Assembly (NCBI RefSeq): GCF_002494345.1
Contig: NZ_NXNI01000002.1
Coordinates: 124,001 to 188,000, forward strand
DNA: 64,000 bases
Direction: 5' to 3'
From: Natrinema ejinorense
Lineage (GTDB): Archaea; Halobacteriota; Halobacteria; Halobacteriales; Natrialbaceae
Below the pieces are notes generated by a model. It was given only the letters and a program-made list of their open reading frames with translations. It did not search any database and was not told the DNA's origin. Positions 17,200-25,441 of this stretch are shown here, piece after piece. Position numbers and translations under genes: made by a program. The first letter of the stretch is position 1. Each line of letters opens with the position of its first letter.

Positions 17200-18693
17200 T
17201 TATTTTCGGCCTCGCTTATCAGATTCTTCTGATTGCCCGGATCGCTTCGTTCCGGTGTGGATTTGTGAGGTAGACTGATCCGATGTTGTGGACGCCGTTT
17301 GTGAAGAGCGAGACATCGACTGTGGGGACGTATCAGCGAGTCGCTGGAGCGCTTTCTGACGCTGCTCTCGGATGTCTTCTAGAGACGCCTCAGTGGCAGC
17401 TCCAATTGATCGGCTCACTTGTTGGGCCTTCTGCGACAGATCATCCGCATTGCCTTCTGCGACAGATGATTCGGCTCCGTGTTCGTCGACGCTTACGTAT
17501 TCGGTGCTCATCGCATTGGGGAAGCGATTGAGGGTGAGTGTCTCGGCATCTTTGGGGTAGCGTCGAATCGTCTCAAACGCTTTGGATGCAGTCTCGAAAT
17601 AGTCAGATTTGAACGCGAGCTCTGGCGTGTCTCGCGGAAGATCCTCAGCAGAGATTGAGCCTTCTTCAAGAGCAGCGATATCTTCCTGAGTCACGTCATT
17701 GGCTTTTGCGTAGTATTTCAATGTCAGGACGTCGGCTGCAGATAAACCACTTATACCGGCTTCTGACACGATGTCGTCACCACTGACGGTTTGCTCAACT
17801 GTTCCATGAACACCCGTCCAGTAGACAGAAGCATTTTCTTCATCCATACGCTCGAGGACAGCATCACGTGGGTGGTCGAATTGACTCCGAAGAGCACTAG
17901 AGATAACTACCGACTCTGGGTCGACCGCTCCCAGAAAACTACCGTTTTTAGTTTCTTTGTAGCTGCTTTTTGTCGCATTATCCGAACCGTGGTGGCCTGG
18001 ATGCAGCACGTTTGATTGCAAGTCAACAATACCGTCCTCGTGTTGTCTCACGAGCCAGTCCTCTCCATAGTGACCTCCTTTATCTTCGATATCGCCCATC
18101 AACAGTGTCGATCCACCGAGAGGGTCTGTCACTTTTATCGCAAGACTGTTCTCGTTTGCTCGCTTGGGTGGAATGCTCCGTGATCGTCCGGTTTTTGGGC
18201 TCTTAAATTCGGTTTCTTCGGCAGATGGCGGAGCCAGTATTTCCAGTTTCGTTGAACCAGTCCGCATGTAGTCTCCGATGTTGAGATATGCTGTGTCTTC
18301 CTCAGTAATACCGTGATCTTCTTCTAGAACCTCTTTCACTTGGAGCGAAATATCTTCGTCAACGTGTCCTTTTCCGTCTCCGACCGCGTACCGCTCTGGA
18401 TCAGGTTTCGAGGCAGTTTCGAGAGTATATCCCGCGTCACTAAGATACTGTAGCCCAAGCACGTGATCTCCATCAAGATGTGTCGCAACGAAGTGATCGA
18501 TCCGTTTTTGGCCATCGTTATCGACCGATAATTCTTGCGTGAAGACTTTGTCCAGCGCATCAACGATTTTTCCCTCGTCAGCGTCAACGAGTATCCGTTC
18601 GTCCTCTGGTGTCACGATCAGTTTTGCGTCCGCCTGTCCGACATCTAAGCTGTATATCTTAGTTTCATCGGTCGCCTGCTCACTCTTCGGCAT
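17200..18693 (-). CDS. ComEC/Rec2-like metallo-beta-lactamase-fold hydrolase
   Basis: The 497-residue protein starts with IYSLDVGQADAKLIVTPEDERILVDA, the typical first strands of this group. It carries the metal motif ATHLDGDHVLGL (HxDxDH), the second loop NVLHPGHHGSDNA, and later SALRSQFDHPRDAVLERM and YWTGVHGTVEQT. These match the hydrolase domain of competence ComEC proteins, thought to be a nuclease or phosphodiesterase. There is no membrane channel, so it is a free soluble version. Residues 320-497 are a helical, then Ser/Thr/Gln-rich tail of unknown use. The ATG at 18693 was chosen since it lies just inside the upstream gene's end (18680). Confidence 0.85.
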   Translation of the reverse strand: MPKSEQATDETKIYSLDVGQADAKLIVTPEDERILVDADEGKIVDALDKVFTQELSVDNDGQKRIDHFVATHLDGDHVLGLQYLSDAGYTLETASKPDPERYAVGDGKGHVDEDISLQVKEVLEEDHGITEEDTAYLNIGDYMRTGSTKLEILAPPSAEETEFKSPKTGRSRSIPPKRANENSLAIKVTDPLGGSTLLMGDIEDKGGHYGEDWLVRQHEDGIVDLQSNVLHPGHHGSDNATKSSYKETKNGSFLGAVDPESVVISSALRSQFDHPRDAVLERMDEENASVYWTGVHGTVEQTVSGDDIVSEAGISGLSAADVLTLKYYAKANDVTQEDIAALEEGSISAEDLPRDTPELAFKSDYFETASKAFETIRRYPKDAETLTLNRFPNAMSTEYVSVDEHGAESSVAEGNADDLSQKAQQVSRSIGAATEASLEDIREQRQKALQRLADTSPQSMSRSSQTASTTSDQSTSQIHTGTKRSGQSEESDKRGRK

Positions 18694-19066
18694 CTCGATC
18701 ACCTGGACTACCGGTGCTCCATGGCCCCTTCTCACCTGCTTCCTTCTGCTTTCTGGAGATTTCTTTCGCCTTCTCGTGATGGTCTCTCGCCTCTTCGTGT
18801 CGGTCTTTCATTTCTGCCGTTTTCTCTGGTGCAGGACCACGGAGCACGACTTGACTCTCATCGAACGCCGCTGGCTCGAAATCGATAGATGAGCCATCGT
18901 CTGCTTCCAAGTCAGCGTGCACGAAGGACCCAGACTCTATATTGTCCGGGATCTCTTCCTCAGACTTCAGAAATGTAGATTTGGGTTGATCTCCCACAAA
19001 AAAGAGAAATCTAGCGACCCCGTCTTGCACCCCTTTGAATTTCGCGTAATACTTACGATTGCTCAT
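18680..19066 (-). CDS. DUF3006-like partner of the metallo-hydrolase
   Basis: The 128-residue protein begins with a small beta domain (KYYAKFKGVQDGVARFLFF..., then EEIPDNIESGSFVHADLEADDG). This has the strand order of DUF3006, a domain that sits next to free ComEC-like hydrolases in bacteria. The last 50 residues are a charged helix (MKDRHEEARDHHEKAKEISRKQKEAG). Its 3' end overlaps the hydrolase start by 14 bases, so the two are made together. The DUF3006 link is inferred from layout and position; direct similarity is weak by eye. Confidence 0.65.
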   Translation of the reverse strand: MSNRKYYAKFKGVQDGVARFLFFVGDQPKSTFLKSEEEIPDNIESGSFVHADLEADDGSSIDFEPAAFDESQVVLRGPAPEKTAEMKDRHEEARDHHEKAKEISRKQKEAGEKGPWSTGSPGDRDAEE

Positions 19067-19082
19067 AGCATCGGTTGAATCC

Positions 19083-19304
19083 CTATTGACAAAATATTTT
19101 CCGAAGTGAAAGAAACACCCCGCCAGTCAATAAAATAGCATTCCACGAGAGGCTATCTCCGGTCTCCGTTAGCTGGTTGGGAACCACAGTCGAGACCTCG
19201 GTGAATTTCGATCTAGGGTCCCGCTGGGCATCTCTCGGACCAAGAGTGAATGGTTTAACCTCCCCCGAACTATCGCTCACCTTCTGAAAACTGTGATTAT
19301 GCAA
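19083..19304 (-). CDS. small protein with C-terminal hydrophobic anchor, perhaps truncated
   Basis: The 73-residue frame has a polar first part and ends LTETGDSLSWNAILLTGGVF followed by a short basic tail (RKIFCQ). A short polar motif, a hydrophobic helix and basic residues at the very end form the layout of sortase/archaeosortase-type surface anchors. It lies 16 bases upstream of the DUF3006-like gene on the same strand. It may be the surviving 3' end of a longer surface protein, or chance. Confidence 0.35.
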   Translation of the reverse strand: MHNHSFQKVSDSSGEVKPFTLGPRDAQRDPRSKFTEVSTVVPNQLTETGDSLSWNAILLTGGVFLSLRKIFCQ

Positions 19305-19410
19305 TTAGCGTTCGTGGTGGGTCGTTTCTCCTAACTCTTCTTCAGCAGAAGATCACAATCGATTGAACTCTTCGATGACTTCTTCATTCTCCTTTCTTTT
19401 CCGTTCACTT

Positions 19411-20152
19411 GGCACTGTCTAGTTTAGCACCTCCGCTGGCGGTTGTTTGTTGAGTGACTGGTGCGGTCGCTGTGTGTTATAGTAGTGGACAAACTGTTCA
19501 AGCCATTCTCTGGTGCTGGCCCGACTGCCAACCCATGAGTTATGAAAGCGGTCGATCCGCATGGTGGGGGTATGAAACCGCTTTTCGATGTGGTTTCGAT
19601 CAACGTAGTCGAGGTGACCGCTCAACCCTAATCGAGCAAGGGCAGTTAGATAGCCAGCACCATCGACGAGAAACTCAGCGTCGGAAAGATCGTGTTTTTC
19701 GGCGAGTCCATGCAGAAACGCAGCAGCTGGATCGGTGCCTCGCCGTCCGAAGAGCGCTACATCGAGAATGAGTTTCGTGTCGAGGTCTATTGCAGCGTAC
19801 ACCCAAGATCGGTCGCCGTTAATCCTGACAGCGGTTTCGTCAACCGCGACCCGCGACGGCGAAGCCGTCGGCGGGTCTGGTACGCTGTCAGCCAGCCGAT
19901 GCACCCAGTTCCAGATTGCTTGATGAGAACGTTCAACGCCAAGTGAGCGAAGAATCGCTTGTGTCTCTCGAAGCGAACAACCGGTCGCATGGAGTCGGAC
20001 GGCGAACGCCCTGACGGGCGTCGCCGTCCGCTCACGCTCCCAACATTCATCAAATTCCGCCGCGTAGTTCTCGTTGAGCAGGTCTGCGAGCATTGTTCCA
20101 AACCAACTCTACGACCTGCTCACTTCTCAAACCGCGCTAACTAGACGGTGCC
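19411..20152. mobile_element. IS6-type insertion sequence, copy 1 (decayed)
   Basis: Ends are GGCACTGTCTAGTT at 19411 and its near-complement AACTAGACGGTGCC at 20139-20152 (one mismatch), 742 bases in all. The bases flanking each side (GTTCACTT and GCCCAGGG) do not form the 8-base target duplication expected for IS6, so the copy has been rearranged or is old. It cuts into the nuclease gene at its right end. Confidence 0.9.
19419..20093 (-). CDS. IS6-type transposase of copy 1, start mutated
   Basis: The 224 residues hold a helix-turn-helix (CSLRETQAILRSLGVERSHQAIWNWVHRL) and the DDE residues in RVAVDETAV, EFLVDGAGY and NHIEKRFH. Compared with copy 2 at 21920, the normal start ATG is GTG and codon 5 is an amber TAG, so translation could begin only at the Met at codon 11. 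Near the catalytic Glu, LIEKWFHTLKMR of copy 2 has become HIEKRFHTPTMR. Both changes suggest loss of function. Confidence 0.85.
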   Translation of the reverse strand: MLADLLNENYAAEFDECWERERTATPVRAFAVRLHATGCSLRETQAILRSLGVERSHQAIWNWVHRLADSVPDPPTASPSRVAVDETAVRINGDRSWVYAAIDLDTKLILDVALFGRRGTDPAAAFLHGLAEKHDLSDAEFLVDGAGYLTALARLGLSGHLDYVDRNHIEKRFHTPTMRIDRFHNSWVGSRASTREWLEQFVHYYNTQRPHQSLNKQPPAEVLN

Positions 20153-21214
20153 GCCCAGGGTATTCTGTATCTGATCGGCAGCCTGAGTCACCTTCTGTGT
20201 AAATCGGCTCTTGATAAGCTCTACACGATTCGGAATCTTCCGAAAGATGGGATGGGATTTTACTTCGGCCACCCAATATGAATCCTCAAAAAAGAGAAGT
20301 CCATCTGCTTCTCCAGGATTGGGGTCATGGATATACTCGAACTCCTTGACGAAGTTTCGACTGGGTATCTGTTGTAGTAGTTCTTGAGCTAGTTCCTCAA
20401 CGACACCGCCCTTCTCTCGGTTTTCTACTGCTTGGACCTGTTTGAACTGCCCAACGTACTCCTCAATACGGTATTGTGCTGTAGTCAACAACACTTCAGG
20501 GAAGGGGACAACGATCTTACGCTCCTCCGACTCCTTTACTTGGAATACAGGATTCGAAAAGAAGTCCAGTGGAGAGTTCTCCCCCGAATGTGAAAGGAAC
20601 TCAAGAATATCCTGAGCTGTTTCGATTCGTTCCTGATGACGGCTTGGATCAATAGTTGGATCGTCAGGCAGAGTCCCCTCTACGAACGACTTAATTATCT
20701 CCTTTCGGCTGAGTGTAACCCTCCGATTCCACGTTTGCTGGAACTGCTTGCTCGGTTCTTCGATATTCGAGAAATCAGCATAGTCTTCCTTCGATTCGAA
20801 TCGGTTCAAATCAGACAGGATCGGCTCGGACTCCTCCAAGATCGTATCCCGAAGTAATGCTTCGAACGAGAGCAGATCAGAAATGGCAAATTCATCCTGA
20901 TCGGATAGTGGCTCTTCGAGATGGCTGTATCGGAACAGTAGATGCCTTTGGAAATCTTGGGAGTTAATATCCTCTGGAAGTGTAAGAAGCGACTCTTCGA
21001 ATATTTCCTCGAAATCGGGACTGGTGTCCTTTGCCCTCGATTGTTTTTGGCTGGCGAACTCCCTGATTTCGGCTACATCGAGTTTCTCGTAGGTAAATTC
21101 GCTATCCGAAATACGATTGGCAAAATATTGCCGTATGACTGGGCGCCGTTCGGTGTTATATCGCCCCAGAGACGAGATGTAGCGGAGGTTCTCGAGGAAA
21201 ACACCCGAACTCAT
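20141..21214 (-). CDS. PD-(D/E)xK nuclease-like protein, 3' end cut by IS6
   Basis: The protein of about 357 residues has a long helical, acidic N-terminal and middle part. Near its end lies a nuclease-like core, VVEELAQELLQQIPSRNF, then EADGLLFFEDSYWVAEVKSHP. The D...E-x-K pattern, after a helix with Glu, is that of the restriction-endonuclease fold. The last few codons and the stop lie inside the terminal repeat of the IS, so the original C-terminus is missing. The start at 21214 (MSSGVFLENL) is preferred; 41 more codons are open upstream. No family was recognised; a role in defence is possible. Confidence 0.65.
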   Translation of the reverse strand: MSSGVFLENLRYISSLGRYNTERRPVIRQYFANRISDSEFTYEKLDVAEIREFASQKQSRAKDTSPDFEEIFEESLLTLPEDINSQDFQRHLLFRYSHLEEPLSDQDEFAISDLLSFEALLRDTILEESEPILSDLNRFESKEDYADFSNIEEPSKQFQQTWNRRVTLSRKEIIKSFVEGTLPDDPTIDPSRHQERIETAQDILEFLSHSGENSPLDFFSNPVFQVKESEERKIVVPFPEVLLTTAQYRIEEYVGQFKQVQAVENREKGGVVEELAQELLQQIPSRNFVKEFEYIHDPNPGEADGLLFFEDSYWVAEVKSHPIFRKIPNRVELIKSRFTQKVTQAADQIQNTLGGTV

Positions 21215-21329
21215 TGTATCAAGGCTGGTCCGCCAGCAGAATAAATATCCGTAGTTCATAGCCCTCATCGACTGTCCCACTTTTGGCGGCGAGCAGCCCA
21301 ACGATCTCGGATTGATTATTGAATCACCC

Positions 21330-21566
21330 TTACTCACTCATACAAAGTTGATTCGGCTGGTCGCACTCGTGATTGCGAATCCGCTCTGGAAGCCCGACCT
21401 TCCCACAGACGGGACACTCCCGCAGAGGTGTCGGCGGCAGGTCGTTCCAAGCGTCCAGAGCAGCCGTTAACTGTGCCTCGACGATTGGCGAGTCGGTCGT
21501 GCGGCGGGCTTCGCGGAGGTGAATGCGAAGCCGTTCACGGGCCGTGAGGGTACGTTCTTCAGACAT
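21330..21566 (-). CDS. small zinc-finger protein
   Basis: The 78-residue protein has a basic helical N-terminus (RERLRIHLREARR) and a C-terminal zinc site, CPVCGKVGLPERIRNHEC. A CxxC pair followed by His and Cys fits a single-metal finger. Haloarchaeal plasmids and viruses encode many such small proteins, often with DNA- or protein-binding roles. It lies upstream of the nuclease-like gene on the same strand with a gap of about 115 bases. No closer family was seen. Confidence 0.75.
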   Translation of the reverse strand: MSEERTLTARERLRIHLREARRTTDSPIVEAQLTAALDAWNDLPPTPLRECPVCGKVGLPERIRNHECDQPNQLCMSE

Positions 21567-21911
21567 TGGTGCTTGGGGACTTGTTTTGGTGTGTCCTCCG
21601 CCCCTCCAGGGGGAAAATAAACAGACTGCGTCGCGACAGCGGTCTTGTTTCTGGGTACACCACTCCCAAAGCTGTGACTCCGGTTGTGGCTGCCGGCCGA
21701 CCGGAGGGAGGCCGGGAGCGGAGGGTGGGGTGGCGGGGCTTGGGCTGGTCCGGCGCTCACTAGAACAAGAGGTGTCCTCATCTGGCTCTCTCGTGGGGAC
21801 ACTGCGCGATACAGCTACTCGGGAGTGTATTCCATCTCCCAGAGGTCCTCGAAATACTCGAGTGTGTATTTCCCTCGACTGCCACCTTTGTACGAGTTGA
21901 ACCGGTCGACG
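21567..21911. other. spacer upstream of the zinc-finger gene
   Basis: The sequence is GC-rich with many G-runs on the plus strand (near 21710-21750, GGAGGGTGGGGTGGCGGGG). These could form G-quadruplex-like structure. No coding frame with haloarchaeal composition was found. Confidence 0.5.
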
Positions 21912-22656
21912 GGCACTGTCTAGTTCTGGATCACCTCGACTGGCGCTTTTCCATCGAGAGCTTGATGCGGTCTTTGGTGGTTGTAGTAATGCACGAACTG
22001 TTCAAGCCACTCTCGGACGCTTGACCGACTGCCCACCCATGAATTATGGAACCGGTCGATGCGCATTTTGAGGGTATGAAACCACTTTTCGATGAGGTTT
22101 CGGTCGGTATAGTTGACCCGACCGCTCAGTCCGACTCGGGAAAGGGCAGTCCGATAGCCAAATTGATCGACGAGAAACTCAGCCTCGGAGAGATCATGTT
22201 TCTCGCGGAGTTTCTGCAGAAACGCAGCCGCCGAATCGGTGCCATGTCGACTAAACAACGCAACGTCGAGAATTACTTTTGTCTCGATGTCTATTGCAGC
22301 ATACAACCAAGACCACTCGCCGTTGATCTTGACAGCAGTTTCGTCGACAGCGACCCGCGACGGCGTCGCCGTCGGCGGGTCGCATCCACTGTCAGACAGC
22401 CGATGAACCCAGTTCCAAACCGCTCCGTGAGAACGTTCAACGCCTAATTCAGCGAGAATCGTTGTTGTCTCCCGAAGCGAACAACCAGTCTGGTGGAGGC
22501 GGACGGCGAACGCCCTGACGGGCGTCGCCGTCCGCTCGTTCTCCCAAGATTCTTCTAAATCCGTCGCATAGCTCTCGCTGAGCAGGTCTGCGAGCATCTT
22601 AGCCAATTCACTCAACGACCTGCTCATTTCTCAAACTGACGCAACTAGACAGTGCC
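21912..22656. mobile_element. IS6-type insertion sequence, copy 2
   Basis: Ends are GGCACTGTCTAGTT at 21912 and its exact complement AACTAGACAGTGCC at 22643-22656, 745 bases. The flanks GGTCGACG and ATCCTGGA do not match as a target duplication. It is in the same direction as copy 1, and the two bracket the 1.8-kb segment with the nuclease-like and zinc-finger genes. Confidence 0.92.
21920..22627 (-). CDS. IS6-type transposase of copy 2, apparently intact
   Basis: The 235-residue protein has the full N-terminus (MSRSLSELAKMLADLL), a helix-turn-helix around 45-75 and the DDE catalytic set: RVAVDETAVKING, AEFLVDQFGY and RNLIEKWFHTLKMR. It ends YYNHQRPHQALDGKAP, as is normal for the group. IS6 transposases insert by replicative cointegration. 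It fills almost the whole element with short terminal repeats on both sides. Confidence 0.93.
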   Translation of the reverse strand: MSRSLSELAKMLADLLSESYATDLEESWENERTATPVRAFAVRLHQTGCSLRETTTILAELGVERSHGAVWNWVHRLSDSGCDPPTATPSRVAVDETAVKINGEWSWLYAAIDIETKVILDVALFSRHGTDSAAAFLQKLREKHDLSEAEFLVDQFGYRTALSRVGLSGRVNYTDRNLIEKWFHTLKMRIDRFHNSWVGSRSSVREWLEQFVHYYNHQRPHQALDGKAPVEVIQN

Positions 22657-22707
22657 ATCCTGGACATCATGACAAACTACTAGCCGCTACCGATGGCAGG
22701 CGATAAT

Positions 22708-23154
22708 ATGGGCGATGAACCGCTTTCGCTCCGGCAGGCGGACGATAGCACGCTGCCCTACATCGAAACCCTACTGGCGAAAAACGACTTGCCGTCCCAG
22801 GACGTCCGGTCGAAACCCGAGTGCTTCTACGTCGGGTACGACGGCGACGATCGCATCGGTATTGGCGGCCTCGAGATGGACGGGACCGACGCTCTCCTCC
22901 GGTCGGTCGTCGTCGAGCGATCGGCTCGCGAGAACGGCCTCGGAACCGCACTCTGCGAGGCCCTGGAGGACACTGCAAAAGCGGACGGCGTCGAAACCCT
23001 GTATTTGCTCACGACGACCGCTGCCGAGTTCTTCGGGGACCGTGGCTACACGGAAATCGATCGAACCGCTGTGCCACCCGCGATTCAGCGAACCACCGAG
23101 TTCGACGACCTCTGCCCATCGACGGCCACCTGTCTGCAGAAACGTCTCGAGTAA
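22708..23154 (+). CDS. arsN2: ArsN2-like N-acetyltransferase
   Basis: The 148-residue GNAT protein reads LRSVVVERSARENGLGTALCEALEDTAKADGV, the acetyl-CoA-binding loop and helix. Then come LYLLTTTAAEFFGDRGYTEIDR and VPPAIQRTTEFDDLCPSTATCL. The LLTTTA...FF...GY and P..I..T.EF...CP..A.CL signature is that of ArsN2, found in arsenic resistance operons. Related ArsN1 enzymes acetylate arsinothricin; for ArsN2 the substrate is less certain. The ATG at 22708 was chosen over 22693. No ars operon genes lie nearby. It follows an IS by about 50 bases, which suggests it was carried here. Confidence 0.85.
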   Translation: MGDEPLSLRQADDSTLPYIETLLAKNDLPSQDVRSKPECFYVGYDGDDRIGIGGLEMDGTDALLRSVVVERSARENGLGTALCEALEDTAKADGVETLYLLTTTAAEFFGDRGYTEIDRTAVPPAIQRTTEFDDLCPSTATCLQKRLE

Positions 23155-23579
23155 TTGAAACTGATCTTGGAGGTATACCGAGGTCGTTCCTCGCTCGGGT
23201 GACAGCGATCGAGACGTGGACCGCCTCGGGGTCAAGCCCCGAGACACTCGTCTCGCTCAGCTGTAGAACAGCGTCAAACCATCAACCGCTCCAGTCGTTT
23301 TCACGCGGTCGACCGACCCAGAACCGAGCAGCTGAATTCACAGGGTCGAGATGTGAAGAAATGAAAGTGTTCACTGTGCTTCACCCCTCGAGTACCGTCC
23401 CGTAGGACGCCGTGAAGGCAGCGCCTTCGGTTGCTGCAGACAGAGACTTAGTCCGCGAGCGCCAATGGAGACCCGTGAGCGAGCGAGAACACAGTCGGCC
23501 CACAGACAGTGATCGGGGTCGTACTCCGTTCGATGAGCGGTTGTTGAGAGGGGGCTCCGGCGGATTACCGCTCGAGGAG
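23155..23579. other. spacer with a strong hairpin
   Basis: The gap holds a perfect 7-base stem, CTCGGGG-TCAAG-CCCCGAG, at 23225-23243. Such GC-rich stems lie at the right end of haloarchaeal IS200/IS605-IS1341 (TnpB) elements; no tnpB frame is present. An open frame from 23412 continues in phase into the ABC gene, but its Arg/Ser-rich start looks non-coding. Confidence 0.5.
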
Positions 23580-24608
23580 ATGGCCGTCGATGCGGGGGCC
23601 GAATCAGGGCGTGCGGGCCCGTCCGGTGGCGGTGAATCGGCGGTGGACGCTCGCGATGTCGCCGTTTCCGTCACCGGTCTGCGAAAGCAGTTCGGCGACG
23701 GGCCGGACGCGATCACCGCCGTAAACGACGTCACCCTCGAGATCGAAACCGGCTCGATAGTGGGTCTGCTCGGTCCGAACGGCGCAGGAAAGACGACGCT
23801 CATCAAATCGATCCTCGGGATGGTGTTGCCCGACGCGGGAACGGTTCGGATCGGGGGAGTCGACCGATCCGACCGACCGCGCGAAGCGTACCGATCCGTC
23901 GATGCGATGCTCGAAGGAGCGCGAAACGATTACTGGCGGTTGACCGTCCGTGAGAACCTCCGATACTTCACCACGATCAGCGGCGTCGATCCGGAATCGG
24001 TACGTGACCGCCACGACCGACTCCTTTCACAGTTGGGACTCGCTGCCAAAGCGGACGTTCCCGTCCGGGAGTTATCTCGCGGCATGAAACAGAAGGTCTC
24101 GCTGGCGAGCGTCCTCGCGGGGGGAGCAGACGTCGTCTTTCTCGACGAGCCAACCTTGGGCTTGGATATCGAAAGTTCACGCACCCTCCAGCGGGAGTTA
24201 CGGCGTCTCGTCGAGGAAGAGTCGCTGACCGTCATTCTCAGTAGTCACGATATGGACGTCGTCGAGACGGTGTGTGACCGCGTCCTCATTATGTCGAAGG
24301 GAGAGCTCATCGCGGACGACACTGTCGACGCTCTGCTCGAGAGGAGTAATCGACACTGCATCCGGCTCACGAGCAGCGATCTCGAGCCGTCGATCGTTTC
24401 GACCCTGAAACGTCGATTCGACACTATCAGCGTCGAGTCACGCGGGAGCGATACCCGAATCGAAGTCACGACGGACAGTGACGGTCTCTACGAACTGATG
24501 GACCTGCTTCACGCCGCGGACGTAACGCTCGAGCGTGTGCAGACGATCGAACCGGACCTCGAGGACGTGTTCGTCGACGTCCTGTCGATCGAACGGGAGG
24601 AACGATGA
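23580..24608 (+). CDS. ABC-2 type transporter ATP-binding protein
   Basis: The 342-residue protein has Walker A GPNGAGKTTLIK, the signature LSRGMKQKVSLA (ABC motif variant typical of ABC-2 exporters), Walker B VVFLDEPTLGLD and the H-loop ILSSHDMD. A 30-residue acidic leader comes first. The last 80 residues form the regulatory end domain. It powers an exporter together with the permease that starts at 24605; the stop and start overlap (ATGA). Members transport antibiotics, lipids or polysaccharides; the substrate is unknown. The ATG at 23580 is preferred over one 168 bases upstream. Confidence 0.9.
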   Translation: MAVDAGAESGRAGPSGGGESAVDARDVAVSVTGLRKQFGDGPDAITAVNDVTLEIETGSIVGLLGPNGAGKTTLIKSILGMVLPDAGTVRIGGVDRSDRPREAYRSVDAMLEGARNDYWRLTVRENLRYFTTISGVDPESVRDRHDRLLSQLGLAAKADVPVRELSRGMKQKVSLASVLAGGADVVFLDEPTLGLDIESSRTLQRELRRLVEEESLTVILSSHDMDVVETVCDRVLIMSKGELIADDTVDALLERSNRHCIRLTSSDLEPSIVSTLKRRFDTISVESRGSDTRIEVTTDSDGLYELMDLLHAADVTLERVQTIEPDLEDVFVDVLSIEREER

Positions 24609-25417
24609 CGACACGCCAGCAGAACGCGACCGACACGCCACGGAAAGCAGGATATTATCAGCTCGCACGGGCCGTTCTCTCCCGTGAATTCCTGATTTTC
24701 GTCCGCTATCCGGCGAACGCAATCGGCGGCATCGTTATCTCGGTGTTCTTCTTCGGCGTTCTCTTCTACGGTGGGCGGATGATCGCCGGACGAGCGCTCA
24801 CTGATTCGATCGAAGGGATCATCGTCGGCTACTTCCTGTGGACGCTGTCGGTGGGCGCGTACTCCGCGATATCGAACGATATCGGGAGCGAAGTCCAGTG
24901 GGGGACCCTCGAGCGCCACGTGATGTCTCCGTTCGGGTTCGCCCCCGTCGTGCTCTTGAAAGGCGTCGCGAAGATCGTCCGCACGTTCATCACCTCGACG
25001 ATAATTCTGGCAGTGATGATCGGGGTCACCGGCACATCACTCGAGTTACCGCTCCTTACGGTCGTTCTCGTCGCGACGCTCAGTATTATCTCGGTGCTCG
25101 GACTCGGCCTCGCAGCCGGTGGCGTTACCGTTCTCTACAAGCAGATCGGCAACTGGCTGAATCTCCTCCAGTTCGGATTCATCGTACTGATCTCCGCGCC
25201 CGCGTTCGACTTGGGCTGGATGCGATTCCTTCCTCTCGCTCACGGTAGCGCCCTCCTCCAACGATCGATGATCGACGGAACCCGCCTCTGGGAGTTTTCA
25301 CCGGGTGAACTAGCGCTGTTGCTCGTCGTTGCCGCGGGATACGTTGCGGTCGGGTATGCCGTTTTTCAGTACGCGACCCGTCGTGCGAGACGGCTCGGCG
25401 TCCTGGGCGATTACTGA
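24605..25417 (+). CDS. ABC-2 type transporter permease
   Basis: The 270-residue protein has six membrane segments (about 40-62, 75-95, 120-145, 150-178, 185-202 and 235-258) and an amphipathic N-terminal helix (ARAVLSREFLIFVRYPAN) usual for ABC-2 permeases. Its start overlaps the ATPase stop, so the pair is made at a fixed ratio and should form a two-by-two exporter in the cell membrane. There is no third gene, such as a signal or processing enzyme, in the unit. Confidence 0.9.
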   Translation: MTTRQQNATDTPRKAGYYQLARAVLSREFLIFVRYPANAIGGIVISVFFFGVLFYGGRMIAGRALTDSIEGIIVGYFLWTLSVGAYSAISNDIGSEVQWGTLERHVMSPFGFAPVVLLKGVAKIVRTFITSTIILAVMIGVTGTSLELPLLTVVLVATLSIISVLGLGLAAGGVTVLYKQIGNWLNLLQFGFIVLISAPAFDLGWMRFLPLAHGSALLQRSMIDGTRLWEFSPGELALLLVVAAGYVAVGYAVFQYATRRARRLGVLGDY

Positions 25418-25441
25418 CGGACACACCCAGGTGGCCGGTCA

